This document shows, piece after piece, positions 1-5,454 of a stretch of DNA of 5,454 nt. The notes beneath the pieces were generated by a model, which had not been told where the DNA came from, made no database searches, and saw nothing but the letters and a program-made list of their open reading frames with translations. Source of the DNA: Burkholderiaceae bacterium. GTDB taxonomy: Bacteria > Pseudomonadota > Gammaproteobacteria > Burkholderiales > Burkholderiaceae_E. The translations under genes and the position numbers were made by a program. Numbering within the stretch: position 1 is the stretch's first letter; the number at the start of each line of letters is the position of its first letter. Location: contig JADJVQ010000150.1 of the NCBI GenBank assembly GCA_016710525.1, positions 1-5,454 on the forward strand. Reading direction: 5' to 3'.

Positions 1-2
1 AC

Positions 3-3000
3 CGCAACCGGTGGGCGCACGACAAGATCGTGCGCAGCACGCACGGCGTGAACTGCACGGGAAGCTGCTCGTGGAACATCTGCGTCAAAGGCGGCATCGT
101 GACGTGGGAGACGCAAGCGTTCGACTACCCGCGCAACAGGCCGGACATGCCCAACCACGAGCCGCGAGGGCTGCGCGCGGCGCCAGCTCAGCTGGTACCT
201 GTACAGCGCCAACCGCGGCGTCACCCGATGGTTCGCGGCCCGCTGTGAGCGCTGGCGCGCCGCAAGGAAGACGGCAAAGAACCCGGTGGACGCCTGGGAG
301 ACCATCGTCGAGAACGATCCGCCAGCGCGACCGCCAGAAGGCGCGTGGCAGGGGGCGGCTTCGTGCCGCAGCAGCTGACGAAGCCAACGAGCCCATTGCC
401 GCGCCGAACGTCTACCACGATCAAGCTACGGCCCGGACCGGATCTTCGGCTTCTCGCCGATCCCGGCGATGAGCATGGCCAGCTGCGCCGCGGGCAGCCG
501 CTACCTGTCACCTGATCGGCGGGGCGTTGCGCAATCTACGACTGGTACTGCGACCTACCGCCAGCCAGCCCGCAGGTGTGGGGCGAGCAGACCGACGTGC
601 CCGAATCTGCCGATTGGTACAACAGCACCTACATCATCGCCTGGGGCAGCAACGTGCCGCAGACGCGCACGCCCGACGCCCACTTCTTCACCGAAGTGCG
701 CTCAAGGGCGCGCGAAGACGGTGGCGGTGACGCCCGACTACTCCGAAGTCGCCAAGCTGGCCGACATCTGGCTGCACCCCAAGCAGGGCACTGACGCGGC
801 GCTGGCAATGGCTTTCGGCCACGTGGCGCTCAACGAGTTCTACTTCAAGGAGCGCAGCCCCTACTTCGACAACTACGCGCGGCGCTACACCGACCTGCCG
901 CTGCTGGTGATGCTCAAGGAGCACACGCTGCCCGACGGCAGCGGGACCCTGGTGCCCGACCGCTACCTGCGTGCCATCGACCTCAACGGGCAAGTCGGCC
1001 AGGACAACCCCGAGGAAGACGGTGGCCTTCGACATCGCAGGCCGCGCGGTGCTGCCCAACGGCAGCATCGGCTTCCGCTGGACGCCCGAGGGCGGCCCCG
1101 ACCAAGGCAAGTGGAACCTCGAGAACAAGGAGGCGCGCCACGGCACCGAGGTCAAGCTGAAGCTGTCAGTCCTTGAGGACGGCGATCAGGCGCACGAGGT
1201 GGTGGACATCGGCCTGCCGTACTTCGGTGGCGTCGCCGCACTTCAAGTCGAACGCGCAGAACGGCGAGGTCAACTTCGTCAAGGTGCCGGCGGTGCGCCT
1301 GCGCCTGGGCAAGGAAGGCGAGCATCGCGAGGCCCTGGTTGCCACGGTTTTCGATCTGCAGGTGGCGCAGTACGGCATCGACCGCGGGCTGGGCAGCGGT
1401 GCGAAGAGCTACGACGACGATGCGGCCTACACGCCGGCATGGGCCGAGAGCATCACCGGCACGCCGCGCGACCAGATCATCACCGTGGCGCGCCAGTTCG
1501 CCGAGAACGCGCACAAGACGCAGGGCAAGTCGATGATCATCATCGGCGCGGCGATGAACCACTGGTACCACGCCGACATGAACTACCGCGGTGTCATCAA
1601 CCTGCTGATGATGTGCGGCTGCATCGGCCAGAGCGGCGGTGGCTGGGCACACTACGTGGGCCAGGAAAAGCTGCGCCCGCAGACGGGCTGGACGCCATTG
1701 GCCTTCGCACTCGACTGGGTCCGTCCGCCGCGGCAGATGAACGGCACCAGCTTTTTCTACGCGCACACCGACCAGTGGCGCTACGAGAAGCTCGGCATGG
1801 AGGAGATCGTCTCGCCGCTGGCCGACAAGAGCGTGTACGCCGGCAGCATGATCGACTACAACGTGCGCGCCGAGCGCATGGGCTGGCTGCCCAGCGCGCC
1901 GCAGCTCAAGACCAACCCGCTGCAGGTGGTGAAGGACGCCACCGCCGCCGGCATGGACCCCAAGGACTACGTCGTGCGCGGGCTGAAGGACGGCACAGTG
2001 CAGATGAGTTGCGAAGACCCGGATGCGCCGCAGAACTGGCCGCGTGTGCTCTTCGTCTGGCGCAGCAACCTGCTGGGCTCGTCGGGCAAGGGCCACGAGT
2101 ACTTCTGCAAGCACCTGCTGGGCACCGAGAACGGCATCCAGGGCAAGGACCTCGGCAAGGACGACGCCAAGCCGACCGAAGTGAAGTGGCACGAGCACGC
2201 GCCGGAAGGCAAGCTCGACCTCGTGGTGACGCTCGATTTCCGCATGAGCACCACCTGCCTGTACAGCGACATCGTGTTGCCCACCGCCAGCTGGTACGAG
2301 AAGAACGACCTCAACACCAGCGACATGCACCCGTTCATCCACCCGCTGTCGGCGGCGGTGGATCCGGTGTGGCAGAGCAAGAGCGACTGGGAAATCTACA
2401 AGGGCTTCGCCAAGACTTTCAGCGAAGTCTGTATTGGCCACCTGGGCGTCGAGAAGGAAGTGAACCTCTCGCCGATCATGCACGACACCGCCGGTGAACT
2501 GGCGCAACCCTTCGACGTGAAGGAATGGAAGAAGGGCGAGTGCGAGCCGATCCCCGGCCGGACCGCGCCGCAGATCGCCGGTGGTGCGCGACTACCCCAA
2601 TGTGTTCAAGCGCTTGACCGCACTGGGCCCCTGATGGAGAAGCTGGGCAACGGCGGCAAGGGCATCGGCTGGAAGACCGGCACCGAGGTCGAGCAACTGG
2701 GCCAGCTCAACGGCAAGACCCTGACCGAAGGCGTGACTCTGGGCATGCCGAACATCGTCACCGACATCGACGCCTGCGAGGTCATCCTGCAGCTGGCACC
2801 CGAGACCAACGGCCATGTGGCGGTGAAGGCGTGGCAGGCACTCGGCAAGCAGACCGGCCGTGACCACACCCACCTGGCGCTGTACCGCGAGGACGAGAAG
2901 ATCCGCTACCGCGACGTGCAGGCGCAGCCGCGCAAGATCATCAGCAGCCCGACGTGGAGCGGCATCGAGAGCGAGACGGTCAGCTACAATGCCGGCTACA

Positions 3001-3680
3001 CCAACGTGCACGAACTCATCCCCTGGCGCACGCTGAGCGGCCGGCAGCATTTCTACCTCGACCACCCTTGGATGATCGCCTTCGGCGAGGCCTTGAGCAG
3101 CTACCGCCCGCCGGTGGACCTGAAAACCACGGCCGGCATCCACAACATCAAGCCGAACGGTAACAAGGAGATCCTGCTCAACTTCATCACGCCTCACCAG
3201 AAATGGGGCATCCACAGCACCTACAGCGACAACCTGATGATGCTGACGCTCAACCGCGGCGGCCCGGTGGTGTGGCTGAGCGAGGACGATGCCAAGCGCA
3301 GCGGCATCGAGGACAACGACTGGGTCGAGGTCTTCAACATCAACGGCGCCATCGCGGCGCGCGCGGTGGTGAGCCAGCGCGTCAACCCCGGCATGCTGCT
3401 GATGTACCACGCGCAGGAAAAGATCGTGAACACACCGGGGTCGCAGATCACCGGCGTGCGTGGCGGCATCCACAACTCGGTGACGCGCATTGTGCTCAAG
3501 CCGACGCACATGATCGGCGGCTATGCCCAGTTCAGCTACGGTTTCAACTACTACGGAACGATCGGCACCAACCGCGACGAGTTCGTCGTGGTGCGCAAGA
3601 TGGACAAGGTCGACTGGCTCGACACCCCGCTCGGCGATGAACGCGCCGAGATCGTGCAAGCCCAAGGAGAAGGCGCATGA
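3..3680 (+). CDS. narG: Respiratory nitrate reductase alpha subunit NarG, 5'-partial, interrupted by multiple frameshifts
   Basis: Catalytic subunit of membrane-bound nitrate reductase: reduces nitrate to nitrite at a Mo-bisMGD centre, facing the cytoplasm. The window opens at about residue 37 of E. coli NarG. The FS0 [4Fe-4S] ligands are visible: His at 42-44, Cys at 54-56 and 66-68, and the fourth Cys at 172-174 in a shifted frame. The Mo ligand Asp (E. coli Asp222) is at 552-554 in the YDWYCDLPP motif, with active-site Asn at 51-53 and Tyr at 546-548. Further NarG blocks include YTPAWAESITG, GQSGGGWAHYVGQEKLRPQT, SNLLGSSGKGHE, MSTTCLYSDIVLPTASWYEK and, near the C-terminus, GGIHNSVTRI and GFNYYGTIGTNRDEFVVVRK (dinucleotide-binding domain). 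From about 1240 to the TGA at 3678-3680 one frame is open; upstream the protein must be stitched from all three frames. The Nitrobacter NxrA homologue is less likely because narH follows directly with no nxrX between. The Tat-like N-terminus and start codon are outside. Confidence 0.96.
168..1240 (+). other. narG: Frameshift-dense stretch of narG
   Basis: NarG homology moves between frames here (frame = codon start position modulo 3). Approximate jumps: 168-190 (0 to 1), 222-228 (1 to 0), 246 (0 to 1, an extra t gives a premature TGA), 317-328 (1 to 2), 353 (2 to 0, extra g in a five-G run), 365-377 (0 to 2), 413-427 (2 to 1, possibly two events), 511 (1 to 2, extra c), 527-536 (2 to 0), 700-714 (0 to 1), 1015 (1 to 2, a Trp codon reduced to one g) and 1227-1240 (2 to 0). 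Recognisable NarG blocks follow each jump, such as QKARGRG, IFGFSPIPAMSM, WGEQTDVPESADWYNS, KTVAVTPDYSEVAKLADIW and TVAFDIAGRAVLPNGSIGFR. The protein itself is conserved, so sequence error is the best reading. Confidence 0.85.
2580..2630 (+). other. narG: Compensated +1/-1 frameshift inside narG
   Basis: The main frame stays open here but reads GGARLPQCVQALDRTG, which does not look like NarG. Reading from 2581 instead gives VVRDYPNVFKRLTALG, which matches the family (E. coli has VVARDYP and GPLMEKIGNGGKG just after). An extra g near 2580 and a missing c in the GGGCCC run near 2630 explain it. The normal frame resumes at CTG 2631 with LMEKLGNGGKG. A simple ORF call would therefore carry about 16 wrong residues without any stop to reveal it. 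Confidence 0.88.
3664..3669 (+). promoter_or_regulatory. Ribosome binding site of narH
   Basis: AAGGAG lies seven bases before the ATG at 3677, inside the last codons of narG. It supports the 3677 start, which also gives the family N-terminus MKIRxQVGMVLNLDKC. The narH start overlaps the narG stop as ATGA (3677-3680), suggesting coupled translation of the two subunits. Confidence 0.85.
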
Positions 3681-5202
3681 AGATCCGCGCGCAAGTCGGC
3701 ATGGTCCTGAACCTGGACAAGTGCATCGGCTGCCACACCTGCAGCGTGACCTGCAAGAACGTGTGGACCAGCCGGCCCGGCGTCGAGTACGCCTGGTTCA
3801 ACAACGTCGAGACCAAACCCGGCATCGGCTACCCCAAGGAGTGGGAGAACCAGGACAAGTGGAACGGCGGCTGGATCCGCAAGGCCAACGGCACGATCGA
3901 GCCACGCCAGGGCGGCAAGTGGAAACTGCTGATGCGCATCTTCGCCAACCCCAACCTGCCCGAGATCGACGACTACTACGAGCCTTTCACCTTCGACTAC
4001 GCGCACCTGCAGTCGGCGCCGGAGATGCAGCATGCACCGACCGCCAGGCCGCGCAGCCTGATCACCGGCAAGCGCATGGAGAAGATCGTCTGGGGGCCGA
4101 ACTGGGAAGAGATCCTGGGCGGTGAATTCTCCAAGCGCTCGAAGGACAAGAACTTCGACGACATCCAGAAGGACATCTACGGCCAGTTCGAGAACACCTT
4201 CATGATGTACCTGCCCAGGCTGTGCGAGCACTGCCTGAATCCGGCGTGCGTGGCCTTCTTGTCCTTCAGGCTCGATCTACAAGCGTGAGGAAGACGGCAT
4301 CGTCCTGATCGACCAGGACAAGTGCCGCGGCTGGCGGATGTGCGTCTCCGCCTGCCCCTACAAGAAGATCTACTACAACTGGAAATCGGGCAAGGCCGAG
4401 AAGTGCATCTTCTGCTACCCGCGCATCGAGGCCGGTCAGCCCACGGTGTGTTCCGAGACTTGCGTCGGTCGCATCCGTTACCTCGGTGTGCTGCTCTACG
4501 ACGCCGACCGCATTGCCGAAGCCGCCAGCGTGGAGCACGACAAGGACCTCTACCAGGCCCAACTGGACATCTTCCTCGACCCGCACGATCCGAAGGTGCA
4601 GGCCCAGGCCCGGCTGGACGGCATTCCCGAGAACTGGATTGCCGCGGCCCAGAACAGCCCTGTCTACAAGATGGCGGTGGACTGGAAGCGTAGCGCTGCC
4701 CTGCACCCCGAGTACCGCACGCTGCCGATGGTCTGGTACGTGCCACCGCTGTCACCCATCACCGCCGTGGCCAATGCCGGGCAGATGGGCACCAACGGCG
4801 AAATCCCCGACGTGAACCAACTGCGCATCCCGGTCAAGTACCTCGCCAACCTGCTGACGGCCGGTGACACGGGCGCCGGTGGTGCGCTCGCTCGAACGCC
4901 TGCTCGCAATGCGCGCCTACCAGCGTGCCAAGCACGTAGACGGAGCACCGAACCACGCCGCCATCGACCAGGTCGGCATCAGCGTGGCCCAGGTCGAGGA
5001 CATGTATCAAGTGATGGCGATCGCCAACTACGAAGACCGCTTCGTCATCCCCACCACGCACCGCGAGTACGCCGAGAACGCGTTCAACGTTCGTGGCGGC
5101 TGCGGCTTCAGCTTCGGCAATGGCTGCTCCGAGGGCTCGACCGAAACCAGCCTCTTCGGCAGCGAGAAGAAGCGCACCATTCCCATCAAGGCAGGAGTCT
5201 GA
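3677..5202 (+). CDS. narH: Respiratory nitrate reductase beta subunit NarH, two frameshifts
   Basis: Iron-sulfur subunit that carries electrons from NarI to NarG on the cytoplasmic face. The start ATG 3677 gives MKIRAQVGMVLNLDKCIGCH, nearly identical to E. coli NarH. Cluster motifs in order: CIGCHTCSVTC (Cys 16, 19, 22, 26); CEHCLNPAC (Cys 183, 186, 191) plus a Cys at 195 that appears only after frame repair; CRGWRMCVSACP, with Trp replacing one Cys as expected for the [3Fe-4S] cluster; and CIFC with a following CSETC. The raw frame stops at 4288 because of an extra base near 4256. The product resumes in the frame beginning before KREEDGIVLIDQDKCRG. A second extra base near 4875 moves the last part to another frame, ending in GSEKKRTIPIKAGV and TGA 5200-5202. 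Removing these two bases gives 507 residues, close to the 512 of E. coli. Uncorrected calling would split the gene into an N-terminal piece (3677-4288), a middle piece running past the true end, and a C-terminal piece (about 4876-5202). Confidence 0.96.
4253..4262 (+). other. narH: Single-base insertion in narH (first frameshift)
   Basis: After CLNPACVA (GCC at 4253-4255) the main frame reads FLSFRLDLQA and stops at 4288. Skipping one t at 4256/4257 gives SCPSGSIYKREEDG, matching the conserved CPSGxIYKREEDG of NarH. The repaired Cys codon is TGT 4260-4262, the fourth ligand of the second cluster motif. The site is a short T/C-rich run. Confidence 0.9.
4872..4881 (+). other. narH: Single-base insertion in narH (second frameshift)
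   Basis: The frame reading YLANLLTAGDTG continues as AGGALARTPARNAR, unlike NarH, and runs on past the narJ start. Skipping one base near 4875 in the GGGCGCCGG run gives PVVRSLERLLAMRAYQRAK, matching the E. coli pattern LTAGDTKPVLRALKRMLAMR. The rest of NarH is open from there to the stop at 5200-5202. Confidence 0.9.
5194..5197 (+). promoter_or_regulatory. Ribosome binding site of narJ
   Basis: GGAG in GCAGGAG, within the last codons of narH, sits six bases before ATG 5204. Only one base separates the narH TGA (5200-5202) from the narJ ATG, so translation is probably coupled. Confidence 0.75.
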
Positions 5203-5203
5203 G

Positions 5204-5454
5204 ATGAAGACCATCTCCAAAACCCTGCGCGTGCTCGCGCACCTGCTCAGCTACCCCGACGCCGAGTTGCGCACGCACTTGCCTGAGCTGCAGGCAGCCC
5301 TGCACGAGGAGCGGGCGCTCAGCCCTTCACGTCTGGCCGAGCTCGATGCGTTGATCAGCCGTCTGGCCAACCGGCGGGGGCTGGACGTGGAAGCCGACCA
5401 CGTCGAACTCTTCGACCGCGGCCGCGGCACAGCGCTGCACCTGTTCGAGCACGT
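5204..5454 (+). CDS. narJ: Nitrate reductase assembly chaperone NarJ, 3'-partial
   Basis: Cytoplasmic chaperone (TorD/NarJ family) that binds apo-NarG and allows Mo-bisMGD and FS0 insertion before NarGH docks on NarI. It is not part of the final enzyme. Visible are 83 codons and two bases of the next, starting MKTISKTLRVLAHLLSYPDA. The LLSYPDAEL segment corresponds to LLEYPDAAL near the E. coli N-terminus. Residues 68-83, ELFDRGRGTALHLFEH, correspond to the NarJ signature ELFDRGRATSLLLFEH. A His (residue 66) precedes VELFDRGR at the position where E. coli has Tyr (YSELFDRGR). The frame is clean with no sign of indels. E. coli NarJ is about 236 residues, so roughly the last two thirds are outside. 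Position directly after narH fits the usual narGHJI order. Confidence 0.93.
   Translation, partial: MKTISKTLRVLAHLLSYPDAELRTHLPELQAALHEERALSPSRLAELDALISRLANRRGLDVEADHVELFDRGRGTALHLFEH

Noticed and set aside
11..472. 153-codon + strand open frame at the left end as a separate gene
   Set aside because: Only two short pieces (QKARGRG, and the stretch ending IAAPNVY) are NarG-like; the rest is out-of-frame narG. It is a product of the frameshifts, not an independent gene.
168..1240. Programmed ribosomal frameshifting or recoding in narG
   Set aside because: Around a dozen shifts in different directions, without a consistent slippery heptamer or shared structure, cannot be programmed. NarG is not known to use recoding.
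971..2497. 508-codon + strand open frame as a separate protein
   Set aside because: Only the part from about 1016 to 1230 is real NarG in this frame; after that it is the shifted reading of narG.
1152..2507. Long open frame of 451 codons on the - strand opposite narG
   Set aside because: It mirrors conserved NarG coding sequence. High GC at third positions suppresses stops on the antisense strand; the translation is rich in Val, His, Ala and Arg and shows no recognisable domain.
2592..3665. 357-codon open frame on the - strand
   Set aside because: Antisense shadow of the C-terminal part of NarG, with the same biased composition and no plausible start context or domain.
3..3680. A novel or divergent molybdoenzyme such as a nitrite oxidoreductase or chlorate reductase alpha subunit
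   Set aside because: Close motif match to NarG throughout, with directly following narH and narJ and no nxrX. Apparent divergence is explained by the frame changes.
3551..4231. 226-codon open frame on the - strand across the narG/narH junction
   Set aside because: Shadow of narG and narH, which are both clearly coding on the + strand here.

Overview
The window is an internal piece of a respiratory nitrate reductase operon, narG-narH-narJ, all on the + strand. narG lacks about its first 36 codons and narJ is cut after 83 codons; narI would be expected just downstream. The DNA is GC-rich with strong G/C preference at third codon positions. The protein sequences look like membrane-bound Nar from a betaproteobacterium, most likely Burkholderiales. 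That placement is an inference from recalled family sequence, not from a search.

Layout: 3-3680 narG (molybdenum catalytic subunit), 3677-5202 narH (iron-sulfur electron-transfer subunit), 5204-5454 narJ (Mo-cofactor insertion chaperone, 5' part only). narG and narH overlap by an ATGA. narH and narJ are separated by one base. The genes fill the window, so there is no intergenic stretch of any length. The operon promoter and any terminator lie outside.

How the genes work together: NarG reduces nitrate to nitrite at a Mo-bisMGD centre on the cytoplasmic side of the inner membrane. NarH passes electrons to it through four Fe-S clusters from the quinol-oxidising cytochrome b subunit NarI (not in the window). 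NarJ holds apo-NarGH until the cofactor is inserted.

The main oddity is the state of the reading frames. Followed by homology, NarG jumps frame about eleven times between 168 and 1240. It then stays in one frame to its stop, except for a compensated +1/-1 pair at about 2580/2630. narH carries two single-base shifts, near 4256 and 4875. Protein conservation continues in the new frame after every jump, and each shift is usually repaired by one or a few bases, often in a G/C run. This points to sequencing or assembly error, densest toward the left end, rather than a decayed gene. I found no novel system, RNA gene, mobile element, CRISPR or non-Nar gene.
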